Source of the DNA: Bacillota bacterium | GTDB lineage: Bacteria > Bacillota > Bacilli > Paenibacillales > NBRC-103111 | NCBI GenBank assembly: GCA_023388055.1 | Contig: JAEWGW010000019.1 | Coordinates: 62,001 to 126,000, forward strand | Length of the DNA stretch: 64,000 nucleotides | Reading direction: 5' to 3' | Shown here: piece after piece, positions 1-8,070 of the stretch | Layout of the letters: every line of letters begins with the position of its first letter | How positions within the stretch are numbered: position 1 is the stretch's first letter | Program-made: the position numbers and the translations under genes | The notes under the pieces: model-generated | Database searches by the model: none | What the model was told of the DNA's origin: nothing | What the model saw: only the letters and a program-made list of their open reading frames with translations

Positions 1-171
1 ACGGAGGACCCGGTTTCCCCTTGCGGCATCTGCCGACAAGTGATGAGCGAGCTGTGCGGGCCGGATATGCCCGTATATCTTACCAACCTGAAGGGGGACA
101 TTCAGGAAACCACCGTGGCGGCGCTTTTGCCAGGTGCCTTCACCTCCCGCGACTTTAAGGAAACCGAGTAA
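1..171 (+). CDS. cdd: Cytidine deaminase, C-terminal end only (5' cut by window)
   Basis: The window opens inside this reading frame (frame 1) and shows its last 56 codons, ending TAA at 169-171. The visible part contains PCGICRQ, the second zinc-binding motif (PCxxCRQ) of cytidine deaminases, followed by a plausible C-terminus (residues LLPGAF, then SRDFKETE). The enzyme deaminates cytidine and deoxycytidine in pyrimidine salvage, in the cytoplasm. It lies 59 bp before era, the same cdd-era order as in Bacillus. The first zinc ligand and the catalytic Glu lie outside the window, so integrity cannot be judged. Confidence 0.88.
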   Translation, partial: TEDPVSPCGICRQVMSELCGPDMPVYLTNLKGDIQETTVAALLPGAFTSRDFKETE

Positions 172-230
172 AATGCGGCTTCACCTGTTACACCAAACAT
201 CGAAACTTCAACATGAGAGGAATCAAATAT

Positions 231-1127
231 ATGCCAAAAGGCTTTAAATCCGGGTTTGTCGCCATTATCGGGCGCCCCAATGTGGGCAAGTCCACCCTGC
301 TGAACCGGGTGGTGGGACAGAAGGTTGCCATTATGTCGGACAAACCCCAGACCACCCGCAACAAAATTCACGGTGTATATACCACCGACAATGCCCAAAT
401 CGTATTCCTGGACACACCGGGAATCCATAAGCCCCAGTCCAAGCTGGGCAACTATATGATGCAGGTGGCAGAGGGTACACTGAACGAGGTGGACGCTATC
501 CTCTTCCTGGTGGATGTAAGCGAAGGGTTGGGCGGCGGAGACCGGTACATTATCGAACGGCTGAAGACGGTCAAAACACCGGTTATTCTGGTCATGAACA
601 AAATTGACAAGGTTCAGCCGGAGGAATTGCTGCCCATTATCGTACAGTACAAGGATCTTTATCCCTTCACCGAAATTGTGCCCATCTCTGCCAAACAGGG
701 TACCAGCGTTAACATTCTGCTGGAGCAGGCAACGCGTTATCTGGATGAAGGACCCATGTATTATCCTGCAGACCAGGTCACCGATCATCCGGAGCAATTC
801 GTGTGCGCCGAGCTGGTTCGGGAAAAAATTCTCAACCTGACCCGGGAGGAAATTCCCCACTCCATCGCCGTCACTATTGAAGACATGAAGGTGCAGGACA
901 ACGGACTGGTTCATATCTCCGCGGTCATCTTCGTGGAACGGGACTCCCAGAAGGGCATCATCATCGGCAAAAACGGCGCATTGCTGAAGGAAATCGGCAA
1001 GCTGGCCCGGCTGGATATCGAAAAGCTGCTGGGCAACAAGTGCTTCCTGGAGCTTTGGGTCAAGGTGAAAAAGGATTGGCGCAACCAGGACCGGGTGCTG
1101 AAGGATTTGGGCTTCCGGCACGATTAA
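231..1127 (+). CDS. era: GTPase Era (ribosome biogenesis)
   Basis: Essential GTPase that binds the 3' end of 16S rRNA and helps 30S maturation. G1 is GRPNVGKS at residues 14-21, G3 is DTPG at about 61-64 and G4 is NKID at about 123-126. A C-terminal KH domain carries the GxxG loop in IIIGKNGA. The length of 298 aa is normal. I start at ATG 231, which has GAGAGG at 215-220 about 10 nt upstream; an in-frame ATG at 213 would add six residues and has a poorer site. A large hairpin element begins four bases after the stop. Confidence 0.97.
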   Translation: MPKGFKSGFVAIIGRPNVGKSTLLNRVVGQKVAIMSDKPQTTRNKIHGVYTTDNAQIVFLDTPGIHKPQSKLGNYMMQVAEGTLNEVDAILFLVDVSEGLGGGDRYIIERLKTVKTPVILVMNKIDKVQPEELLPIIVQYKDLYPFTEIVPISAKQGTSVNILLEQATRYLDEGPMYYPADQVTDHPEQFVCAELVREKILNLTREEIPHSIAVTIEDMKVQDNGLVHISAVIFVERDSQKGIIIGKNGALLKEIGKLARLDIEKLLGNKCFLELWVKVKKDWRNQDRVLKDLGFRHD

Positions 1128-1130
1128 GGA

Positions 1131-1266
1131 GCTGTCAGGAAATTAGTACCCGCTTTTGTTGACAAAACCTCCGCGGTTAGCTGATGCTTACGATGCTGGC
1201 CTTCCTTCGGAAAGCCCTGAGGGAGTTTTGTCGGCAATTTAGCGGTACTTATTTCATGACAGTCTC
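1131..1266. repeat. Palindromic (MITE-like) hairpin element after era
   Basis: Two arms of about 42-46 nt, at 1131-1172 and 1221-1266, are imperfect inverted copies. The left arm starts GCTGTCAGGAAATTAGTACC; the right arm read on the minus strand starts GAGACTGTCATGAAATAAG. Both arms carry GACAAAAC followed by CTCC. The core has a smaller hairpin (GGCCTTCC / GGAAAGCC). There is no T-run, so it is not a simple terminator. The shape suits a non-autonomous mobile hairpin, but no target duplication was recognised. Confidence 0.6.
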
Positions 1267-1422
1267 TAAAGCGAACGAACGGCCGGTAAGCGCGAAGCCG
1301 ACGGCTGCCAGAGCGAAAGCGATTGGCCAGAGCGATAGCGGGGAGAGGCCGCAGCCGAACAGCAGTGGCCTCTGTCTTCGGCTTTTGCGTTGCTGGCGCT
1401 GGGTGTGAGACTATGGGCCGCT
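1267..1422. other. Intergenic stretch without a recognised feature
   Basis: GC-rich spacer with loosely repeated AGAGCGA and GGCC words. I see no ribosome binding site with a credible reading frame and no promoter. Confidence 0.5.
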
Positions 1423-1609
1423 TCTAACGGCGGTGGAAGCCTCTATTTCGGCGAAAATGCCGCTGGAGAAAATCTAACGGCAGCCACAGCCGCTATTTGG
1501 GCCGAAAACACCGAAACAAGCCCATTTCGAGCCCAATAAGGGCTCCTGCTTCCGTTAGATTTCGAAACCCCGAGTTTTGGGGCAAATAGAGGCTCTCACC
1601 GCCGTTAGA
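1423..1609. repeat. 187-bp four-unit inverted element, copy E1
   Basis: Four 26-bp units: plus units at 1423-1448 and 1473-1498, minus units at 1534-1559 and 1584-1609. In unit orientation each begins TCTAACGG and ends close to CCNCTATTT. Offsets from the first base are 0, 50, 111 and 161, the same as in five other elements in this window. Linkers are 24, 35 and 24 bp. An 87/88-bp tandem array starts 17 bp after it. Confidence 0.85.
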
Positions 1610-1625
1610 GTTTGTGAGGTTTGAG

Positions 1626-1885
1626 GTCCGGCCAGAGCGGAGCAGGGAACGGCCAGAGAGCGAACCAGCAAAGCGATGTGAGCGAAAAGGTTTTGGGGTT
1701 TGTGGGTTTGATGTCCGGCCAAGAGCGGAGCGGGGAGTGGCCGGAGAGCGAACCAGCAGAGCGATGTGAGCGAGAAGGTTTTGGGGTTTGATGGTTTGGG
1801 GTCCGGCCAAGAGCGGAGCGGGGGAGTGGCCGGAGAGCGAACCAGCAGAGCGATGTGAGCAAATAGGGTTTTAGGGTTTTAAGGG
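1626..1885. repeat. 87/88-bp tandem repeat, about three copies
   Basis: Copies start at 1626, 1713 and 1801, each opening GTCCGGCC and containing GCGAACCAGCA and GCGATGTGAGC. Copies 1 and 2 are 87 and 88 bp; the third fades into GGGTTTTAGGGTTTTAAGGG around 1865-1885. Copies 2 and 3 are nearly identical, which points to recent duplication. The minus-strand frames across it are repeat artefacts. Confidence 0.85.
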
Positions 1886-2274
1886 TCTAAACCACTGAGC
1901 GTCACGCGGCAGCGTGAGGCGGCTCCCTCCTCCACCGCCCCTCCCATCCGCCTACCGTAGCACCCCCCACGGGCAAAACGCCGCTGAAGAACACCAACCC
2001 CCAGCGTGTTCCCGCCCAGGTAAGGTTGTCCCGCCCGAGCCAATGAGCGGGCAGCCTTACCAAACGGGAACGGAAGCGCTCCTCCCACCCACACTCCCAT
2101 CGAAGACGGCCCACCCGCCACACTCCGCAACCCTTGCCGGGGTCTTGGGGCGGCAGCGCCCAAGTCCCCCCCTTTGGCCAAAGGGGGAAGGGGGGATTCG
2201 ATTACCCAATAACTGCTTCGGATAGATTCACCGCATTTCTCCAATCCTACAGGTGTAGGCAATTCACAGACGGT
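1886..2274. other. GC-rich intergenic stretch before yqzL, with a 20-nt perfect palindrome
   Basis: C-rich plus strand with no supported gene. It contains a perfect 20-nt palindrome at 2168-2187 (C5 T3 GG and its complement). Open frames on both strands lack ribosome binding sites and have low-complexity Pro/Arg-rich translations, so I do not call them. Why the era-yqzL gap is enlarged to more than 1.1 kb is not clear. Confidence 0.5.
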
Positions 2275-2291
2275 AGGAGAGGATGGTACAG

Positions 2292-2435
2292 ATGAGAGAC
2301 TTCTCGTGGAACTATTTTTCGAAAACGGGAGATGTGAATGCGTACCTGCTGTACAAGGAGAGCCTGACCCCTGAGGAAACCGCGGCGCCAACAGAGGAGC
2401 TGCAGGAGCAGGAAGAAGGAGAAGCGGTGGTCTAA
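2292..2435 (+). CDS. yqzL: YqzL-family small protein
   Basis: A 47-aa protein starting MRDFSWNYFSKTGDVNAY, which matches the short YqzL family found between era and recO in Bacillales. Its function is unknown. The tail after residue 27 is Glu-rich (ELQEQEEGE). I choose ATG 2292 because AGGAGAGG at 2275-2282 sits 9 nt upstream; the ATG at 2283 would touch that site. Family and position agree, so this is a real gene despite its size. Confidence 0.85.
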   Translation: MRDFSWNYFSKTGDVNAYLLYKESLTPEETAAPTEELQEQEEGEAVV

Positions 2436-2559
2436 GACGGGCAGCCAAGCATTAGAGATTGTTTCGGAAAAGCGGATGTGCGGATGCGTTGGACGAAGCG
2501 GCGCATTTGGCTGAGCAAACGTACGCTATTACCGGACAGCTCATTAGGAGTAGATGCCC

Positions 2560-3309
2560 ATGCTGTATAAGGTTGAAGGAATTGTCACCCGGAGCATGGA
2601 CTACGGGGAAGGACACAAAATCATTTCCGTATATACCCGCGAAGCGGGGAAAATGAGCGTGATGGTGAGGGGGGCCAAGAAGCTGAAAAGCCGCCACGGT
2701 GCCGTCACGCAGCTTTTTACATACGGGGAATTTGTGATCTACAAAAACGCCCACATGGGAACATTGAATGCGGCCGAAATAACGGACTCCTTTCACAAGC
2801 TGCGGGAAGATCTCATGAAAGGGGCTTACGCGGCATATATAGTAGAAATGGTGGAGAAGCTCACGGGAGAAATGGAGCCCAACGCACCGTTGTTCGAACA
2901 GCTGCTGGCCGCCTTGAAGGGAATGGCCGGAGACAAGCCGCCCCATATCATCGCGCATATCATGGAAATGCATATGCTGGTGCTGTCCGGGTATATGCCG
3001 GAGCTGGACCAATGTGTATCCTGCGGCAGCAAGGAAGGGGAAATGGCCTTAAGCATTGCGGCGGGAGGCATCCATTGTCCACGCTGCAGAGCCAATGATC
3101 CTCAGGGTATCGTGCTGGGAGCAGGAACGTTGAAGCTGCTTCGTCTATTCCGTTCCATGGATTTGCGGCGGTTGGGGGAGATTGATGTCAAACCTGTTAC
3201 CCAGGCTCAATTAAAGCGTTGTATGCGCGGCATGATGGACATGTACATGGAAACCAAATGGAAATCCCGCAGCTTTCTTGACCAGATGGAGAAGTACGGG
3301 ATGGAATAA
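2560..3309 (+). CDS. recO: DNA repair protein RecO
   Basis: RecF-pathway mediator that anneals single strands and helps load RecA. It has an N-terminal OB fold (about residues 1-80), a helical C-terminal part, and a four-Cys zinc site at C152, C155, C173 and C176 (CVSC ... CPRC). The 249-aa length is typical. ATG 2560 has AGGAG at 2546-2550, nine bases away; ATG 2554 would leave only three, so MLYKVEGIVTR is the likely N-terminus. In Bacillus the next genes are glyQS; here a short leader and then ppsR follow. Confidence 0.96.
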   Translation: MLYKVEGIVTRSMDYGEGHKIISVYTREAGKMSVMVRGAKKLKSRHGAVTQLFTYGEFVIYKNAHMGTLNAAEITDSFHKLREDLMKGAYAAYIVEMVEKLTGEMEPNAPLFEQLLAALKGMAGDKPPHIIAHIMEMHMLVLSGYMPELDQCVSCGSKEGEMALSIAAGGIHCPRCRANDPQGIVLGAGTLKLLRLFRSMDLRRLGEIDVKPVTQAQLKRCMRGMMDMYMETKWKSRSFLDQMEKYGME

Positions 3310-3315
3310 TGGGGT

Positions 3316-3344
3316 TTGACAGGAAAGCGGGAATTTGTTACGAT
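3316..3344 (+). promoter_or_regulatory. Sigma-A promoter upstream of the T-box relic and ppsR
   Basis: TTGACA at 3316-3321, 17-bp spacer, TACGAT at 3339-3344. It starts seven bases after the recO stop and would initiate near 3351, giving a leader of about 145 nt before ppsR. Confidence 0.7.
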
Positions 3345-3373
3345 CTTGGCCGATGCCGCTTTTCTTCAAAATA

Positions 3374-3450
3374 AGGGTGGAACCGTGAGACGGGCTCCTG
3401 TTCCTGTGCTTGGCAGCTTGCTGGCAGACGCAGGAACAGGAGTCTTTTTT
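3374..3450 (+). promoter_or_regulatory. T-box-like antiterminator motif with intrinsic terminator, no room for Stem I
   Basis: AGGGTGGAACCGTG at 3374-3387 matches 13 of 14 bases of the T-box consensus (AGGGTGGNACCGCG). A 12-bp terminator stem follows (3395-3406 with 3431-3442), then six T at 3445-3450. The TGGA bulge is the form that would read the UCCA end of tRNA-Gly. Only about 25 nt lie between the predicted start and the motif, too few for a specifier Stem I. I infer a remnant of the glyQS T-box, left when glyQS was lost from this locus. Confidence 0.65.
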
Positions 3451-3494
3451 GGTTGAGAAAAAAGGATGAATATGGAAAGGAACGGTGATTTCCT

Positions 3495-4310
3495 TTGCCG
3501 GACAGGAAAAAAATCCAGTATGTATACGTGGTGTCAGACTCGGCCGGAGAAACGGGAGAATCTGTCGTCAGAGCGGCGATTGTCCAATTTTTGCCGGCGG
3601 CCGTTGAATTAAAGCGCAGACCTTTCATACATACAACCGAAGGCATTGACCGGATCATTAAGGATGCGGCAGCCTGCGGAGGCGTGATCGTGTTCACCCT
3701 GGTGATTCCGAAGCTTCGGGATTACCTGCTGGAACGCGCCACCGAAAATCAGGTCATCTGTATTGATCTGTTGGGGCCGATTATCGCCAGCCTGGAAAAA
3801 GCGCTGAACCAGCGCTCCCGCCACGAGCCGGGAATCATCCATAAGCTGGATGAGCATTATTTCCGCAAGGTGGAGGCAGTGGAATTTGCCGTCCGGTATG
3901 ATGACGGAAGGGATGCCACCGGCGTGATCAAGGCGGATATTGTGCTGGCCGGAGTGTCCCGCACCTCCAAAACCCCCTTGTCTATGTTTTTGGCCCACAA
4001 AAGCTATAAGGTCGCCAATGTTCCTCTGGTGCCGGAGCTGGTTCCGCCCCGGGAGCTGTTTACGGTGAATCCCGCCAAAATCATCGGCTTGACCATTAAC
4101 CCTGACAAGCTTAATGAAATCCGCAAGGAACGGCTGAAGGCGCTGGGGTTAGGGGAAGAGGCGATTTATGCCAAGGTGCAGCGGATTAACGAGGAATTGG
4201 CCCATGCCCAGACGATTATGAAGAAGCTGGGCTGTTTGGTGATTGATGTGTCCAATAAAGCGGTGGAGGAAACGGCGGGAATTATCATGGAACAAATTCC
4301 GCTCCGTTAG
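3495..4310 (+). CDS. ppsR: Pyruvate, phosphate dikinase regulatory protein (kinase/pyrophosphorylase, PpsR/YqfL)
   Basis: DUF299 bifunctional enzyme that inactivates PPDK by ADP-dependent phosphorylation and reactivates it by phosphate-dependent dephosphorylation. The P-loop-like signature GVSRTSKTP is at residues 153-161. The 271-aa length fits. TTG 3495 is the only start available: an in-frame stop lies three codons upstream. The purine-rich AAAGGAACGG some 10-18 nt upstream can serve as ribosome binding site. The gene lies behind a terminator-bearing leader, so read-through may limit expression. No PPDK gene is in the window. Confidence 0.93.
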   Translation: MPDRKKIQYVYVVSDSAGETGESVVRAAIVQFLPAAVELKRRPFIHTTEGIDRIIKDAAACGGVIVFTLVIPKLRDYLLERATENQVICIDLLGPIIASLEKALNQRSRHEPGIIHKLDEHYFRKVEAVEFAVRYDDGRDATGVIKADIVLAGVSRTSKTPLSMFLAHKSYKVANVPLVPELVPPRELFTVNPAKIIGLTINPDKLNEIRKERLKALGLGEEAIYAKVQRINEELAHAQTIMKKLGCLVIDVSNKAVEETAGIIMEQIPLR

Positions 4311-4407
4311 TCAAGCTTTTTTTGTGGGATAGGCAGGATTTTTTATTTCCCCATCGTATATAATATTACGGAAGTATTGCCAATCCGTAACAAAGGCGGT
4401 GAGAGAA

Positions 4408-4866
4408 TTGACGAAGCCGCTTGCCATTGTTGTTGACGCCGACGCATGCCCCGTCAAACCGGAGATTATCAAGGCAGCCCGCCAGTTTCACGCGCAAGTG
4501 CTGATGGTGGCGTCCCTGGATCACCGGCTCACGGAGGAGCCCGGCGTAACTGTTGTGCAGGTAGACCGGTCCGATCAATCGGCAGATTTGTATATTGCCA
4601 ATCATCTGGCTCCGGGTAACATTCTGGTGACACAGGATTTTGGATTGGCGACCATCGGCTTGGCGAAACGTGCGTATGTGCTGTCTAACCGGGGGCAGGA
4701 ATACACCAACGGAAACATTGATTTTCTGCTGGAGACCCGGCATGAACATGCCAAACAGCGCAGAATCGGGCATTACGGCAAAGGACCTAAGCCTTTTACC
4801 GCAGAGGACCGGGAACGATTTCTACATTCTTTGACAAAACTTTTGCAATCCTTGCAGGAAAATTAA
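4408..4866 (+). CDS. yqxD: DUF188 / YaiI-YqxD family protein
   Basis: A 152-aa protein with the family hallmark VDADACPVK near the N-terminus and conserved SNRG and RHEHAKQR further on. The family has a PIN-like fold with clustered acidic residues, but its biochemical role is not established to my knowledge. I take TTG 4408, with AGGCGGTGA at 4394-4402 five bases upstream; a GTG at 4399 lies inside that site. It sits between ppsR and dnaG as in Bacillus. Confidence 0.9.
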   Translation: MTKPLAIVVDADACPVKPEIIKAARQFHAQVLMVASLDHRLTEEPGVTVVQVDRSDQSADLYIANHLAPGNILVTQDFGLATIGLAKRAYVLSNRGQEYTNGNIDFLLETRHEHAKQRRIGHYGKGPKPFTAEDRERFLHSLTKLLQSLQEN

Positions 4867-4890
4867 CGGGGAGCGCGAATAAGTTATACT
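4863..4890 (+). promoter_or_regulatory. Weak candidate promoter for dnaG-rpoD
   Basis: TTAACG at 4863-4868, 16-bp spacer, TATACT at 4885-4890, at the end of yqxD and about 30 nt before the dnaG start. The -10 is good and the -35 matches four of six bases. Confidence 0.35.
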
Positions 4891-4918
4891 TGTCAATTGG
4901 AATGAAGGTGGTTATGCT

Positions 4919-6769
4919 TTGAACCGACGTATCCCCGATGAGGTGATCGAGGCTGTTCTGAAGGCTTACGATATTGTGGATGTAGTAGGCCGTCATGTGC
5001 ATTTGTCGAAGCAGGGCCATTATCTCAAGGGTCTGTGCCCGTTCCATTCGGAGAAATCCCCGTCTTTTACCGTTACGCCAGAGAAGCAGATCTATCATTG
5101 CTTCGGCTGCCACGCCGGAGGCAATGCCATCCATTTCATTATGGGAGTGGAGGGTTTGAGCTTCGGCGAAGCGGTCCGTCAGATGGCGGAGGAAGCGCAT
5201 ATTCCGGTGGATTGGGCTCCGGTAACACCGGAGCAGACCAAGGAGCAGGCGGAAGCCAAGGCACTATATGACGCCTATGAGTTCACGGCGAAGTTCTATA
5301 ATTACATCATGCTGAATACGGAGCAGGGCAGGCCCGCATTGGATTACTTGCGGAGCCGGGGAATGCATGACCGGATCATTGAGACTTTCCAGCTGGGCTA
5401 CTCCCCCAATATGCGGGACAAGCTGGCGGAGATTCTCGGGAAACGCGGCTTCGACCTGGCACTGATGGAGAAGGGCGGCCTTCTTTCGCACCGTGAGGGT
5501 TCCGGCTACTATGACAAATTCCGTGACCGGATTATGTTTCCCATCCATGACCAGAAGGGGCGGATCATCGCCTTCGGCGGACGGGCAATGGGAGACATTC
5601 AGCCTAAGTACATGAACAGCCCGGAATCCCCGCTCTTCAATAAAAGCCGGAATCTGTACAATTTCCACCAGGCCCGGCCCTATATCCGCAAGTCCCGCTC
5701 GGTGGTGCTGCTGGAGGGGTATGTGGATGCCATCAAGGTGTGGGAGGCGGGTATCCAGAACGGTGTGGCGTCCATGGGAACGGCCCTGACCCGTGATCAT
5801 GCCCAGCTGCTGCGCCGGAATGCGGATGAAGCATTGCTTTGTTATGACGGAGACCCGGCCGGACAGAATGCGGCCTTCAAGAGCATTGAGCTCATGGAGA
5901 AGGAGGGTTTCCACGTTAAGGTGGCCTGGCTGCCGGGCGGGCAGGACCCGGACGAATTCATTACCCAACACGGGGGGGAGCGTTTCCGACGGGAGATCAT
6001 TGAAGGAGCGCTGACCTCCACCAAGTTCAAGCTGCAATACATCCGCAAAAACTTCAATTTAACGGATGTGGACGGACGCTTCAGATACATAGAGTCCGCC
6101 CTGAAGCTGGTAGCGGAGCTGGATGCCCCTTATCAGCGTGAGCATTATATCCAGGAGCTGGCGTCGGAATTCCCCTATGCGGCGGACAATCTGACCCAGC
6201 AGATGAACGGATACCGCCAGGATCTTCTGAAAAAACGGGAGCCTGGGGATAATCCGGACCATTCGTGGAATAATATTAGGAATAATGGAAACAACAGGAA
6301 TAAAGTATCTGTTCTTCCTGCCCATGAGCATGCGGAGATTTCGCTTCTTGCGGCCATGCTGAATGACCGGGAGGCGGCCCAGCAGGTCCAGGAGGAGCTG
6401 GGGGACGGGTTTTCCAGTGAGCTTCACGCGGCTCTTGCCGCTTATTTATATGCCTATTATGCGCAAGGCAATGAGCCGGACATCAGCAAGTTTATGGCGG
6501 GATTGGAGGACGAGACGCTGGAACGTGCGGCAGCCTCGTTATCCATGACCGACACGCAGCCTGCGCTGCGGGCGCTTCCTGATTATATCGGATATCTGAA
6601 GCTTTATCCGCGTCTGAAGCAATTAGAGAAAGAACGCCTGGAAGCCGAAAGCATGCATGACCCCATGGAGGCGGCGCGCAGGCTGGGCGGAATTGTGCAA
6701 GAAATCGCAAGAGTGAAAAAAGATATTCAGGCCCTAGAAAAGCAATTGAACTCGTTCAAAGGTTATTGA
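4919..6769 (+). CDS. dnaG: DNA primase DnaG
   Basis: Synthesises RNA primers at the replication fork. Domains in order: a CHC2 zinc finger with C40, H43, C61 and C64; a TOPRIM catalytic core with EGYVDAI at 266-272 and CYDGDPAG at 308-315; and a C-terminal helicase-binding region after about 440. The length of 616 aa is normal. TTG 4919 is used, seven bases after AAGGTGG; an ATG five bases upstream is out of frame and stops after two codons. A 34-bp gap separates it from rpoD, forming the classic macromolecular synthesis operon. Confidence 0.97.
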   Translation: MNRRIPDEVIEAVLKAYDIVDVVGRHVHLSKQGHYLKGLCPFHSEKSPSFTVTPEKQIYHCFGCHAGGNAIHFIMGVEGLSFGEAVRQMAEEAHIPVDWAPVTPEQTKEQAEAKALYDAYEFTAKFYNYIMLNTEQGRPALDYLRSRGMHDRIIETFQLGYSPNMRDKLAEILGKRGFDLALMEKGGLLSHREGSGYYDKFRDRIMFPIHDQKGRIIAFGGRAMGDIQPKYMNSPESPLFNKSRNLYNFHQARPYIRKSRSVVLLEGYVDAIKVWEAGIQNGVASMGTALTRDHAQLLRRNADEALLCYDGDPAGQNAAFKSIELMEKEGFHVKVAWLPGGQDPDEFITQHGGERFRREIIEGALTSTKFKLQYIRKNFNLTDVDGRFRYIESALKLVAELDAPYQREHYIQELASEFPYAADNLTQQMNGYRQDLLKKREPGDNPDHSWNNIRNNGNNRNKVSVLPAHEHAEISLLAAMLNDREAAQQVQEELGDGFSSELHAALAAYLYAYYAQGNEPDISKFMAGLEDETLERAAASLSMTDTQPALRALPDYIGYLKLYPRLKQLEKERLEAESMHDPMEAARRLGGIVQEIARVKKDIQALEKQLNSFKGY

Positions 6770-6803
6770 CGCGAATGATTCTAGGGAGGAGGGAGTAGGA
6801 GAA

Positions 6804-7928
6804 ATGGCGAACGATCAACACACGGAGCTCGAGTCAGAACTAACCTTGGACCAGGTGAAGGAACAACTGATTGAACTGGGCAAAAAGCGCTCATCACTTA
6901 CGTATAAGGACATCATGGAGCGCCTGTCGCCCTTCGATCAGGACCCGGAACAAATAGACGAATTCTTCGAGCAGCTCTCCGAACTGGGCATAGACGTAGG
7001 CAATGAATCCGAGGAGGACGATATGCCGGCAATGTCCCACGACGAACAGGAGCATGATGAATTTAATTTCGACGATGACCTGTCCCTTCCCCCGGGCATT
7101 AAGATCAATGACCCTGTCCGGATGTATCTGAAGGAAATCGGCCGCGTGCCGCTGCTCTCCGCAGAAGATGAGGTAGGTTTGGCCAAACGGATCGAAAACG
7201 GCGACGAAGAAGCCAAACGCCGTCTGGCGGAAGCCAATCTCCGGCTGGTAGTCAGCATTGCCAAACGTTACGTCGGCCGCGGTATGCTGTTCCTGGACCT
7301 CATTCAGGAAGGGAACATGGGCTTGATCAAAGCCGTGGAGAAGTTCGACCATACCAAGGGTTATAAGTTCAGTACCTATGCTACCTGGTGGATTCGCCAG
7401 GCGATTACCCGGGCCATTGCCGACCAGGCGAGAACCATCCGGATACCGGTACATATGGTGGAGACCATCAACAAGCTGATCCGCGTCTCCCGCCAGCTTT
7501 TGCAGGAGCTGGGACGCGAGCCGACTCCGGAGGAAATTGCCAAGGAGATGGAGCTGTCCACGGATAAGGTCCGGGAGATTATGAAAATCGCCCAGGAGCC
7601 GGTATCCCTGGAAACTCCCATCGGTGAGGAAGACGATTCCCATCTGGGGGATTTCATTGAGGACCAGGAGGCGCTGGCGCCGGCGGATGCTGCTGCTTAC
7701 GAGCTCTTGAAGGAGCAGCTGGAGGATGTGCTGGACACCCTGACCGAACGTGAGGAGAATGTGCTCCGCCTTCGTTTCGGATTGGATGACGGACGGACAC
7801 GGACGCTGGAGGAAGTGGGCAAGGTCTTTGGCGTAACCCGGGAACGGATCCGCCAGATTGAAGCCAAGGCTCTCCGCAAGCTTCGCCACCCCAGCCGCAG
7901 TAAACGCCTGAAGGACTTCCTGGAATAG
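6804..7928 (+). CDS. rpoD: RNA polymerase primary sigma factor RpoD (SigA)
   Basis: Housekeeping sigma-70 factor, 374 aa. Region 1.1 is present at the N-terminus with an acidic stretch at about residues 70-90. Region 2 carries LDLIQEGN and the -10 recognition helix with YATWWIRQAI. Region 4 has the -35 helix-turn-helix TRERIRQIEAKALRKLR. It is preceded by GGAGGGAGTAGGAG, a strong ribosome binding site. A terminator follows at 7970-7999. The sigma-A type promoters annotated elsewhere here would be read by this factor. Confidence 0.98.
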   Translation: MANDQHTELESELTLDQVKEQLIELGKKRSSLTYKDIMERLSPFDQDPEQIDEFFEQLSELGIDVGNESEEDDMPAMSHDEQEHDEFNFDDDLSLPPGIKINDPVRMYLKEIGRVPLLSAEDEVGLAKRIENGDEEAKRRLAEANLRLVVSIAKRYVGRGMLFLDLIQEGNMGLIKAVEKFDHTKGYKFSTYATWWIRQAITRAIADQARTIRIPVHMVETINKLIRVSRQLLQELGREPTPEEIAKEMELSTDKVREIMKIAQEPVSLETPIGEEDDSHLGDFIEDQEALAPADAAAYELLKEQLEDVLDTLTEREENVLRLRFGLDDGRTRTLEEVGKVFGVTRERIRQIEAKALRKLRHPSRSKRLKDFLE

Positions 7929-7969
7929 AGTTGTCCCCGGTGTAAAACCATTGTTCATTCGTGTATGTT

Positions 7970-7999
7970 AGCCCTGCCTGAAGCGGCGGGGCTTTCTTT
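7970..7999 (+). terminator. Rho-independent terminator after rpoD
   Basis: Stem AGCCCTGCC (7970-7978) with GGCGGGGCT (7985-7993), six-base loop, then TTCTTT. Confidence 0.8.
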
Positions 8000-8070
8000 G
8001 TAAAAAAAATGCCCCCAGGAGCCGATATAAGGTAAGGATTGTTATCAGGAATCGGCTGAGGTGACGGGAG

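Noticed and set aside
1423..1609. CRISPR-like array (26-bp units separated by 24 bp)
   Set aside because: Only two units per orientation, halves inverted, units diverge from one another, and no cas genes are near. The fixed inverted geometry repeats at five other loci, which CRISPR does not explain.
1493..1862. Minus-strand frames across the 87/88-bp repeat
   Set aside because: The translations are repeat artefacts (the same SLCWFAL-like string in different frames) with no start signals.
1879..2448. Long minus-strand open frame (189 codons) and a plus-strand frame at 1914-2225 in the era-yqzL gap
   Set aside because: No ribosome binding site, low-complexity Pro/Arg/Ala translation, and overlap with the supported yqzL gene.
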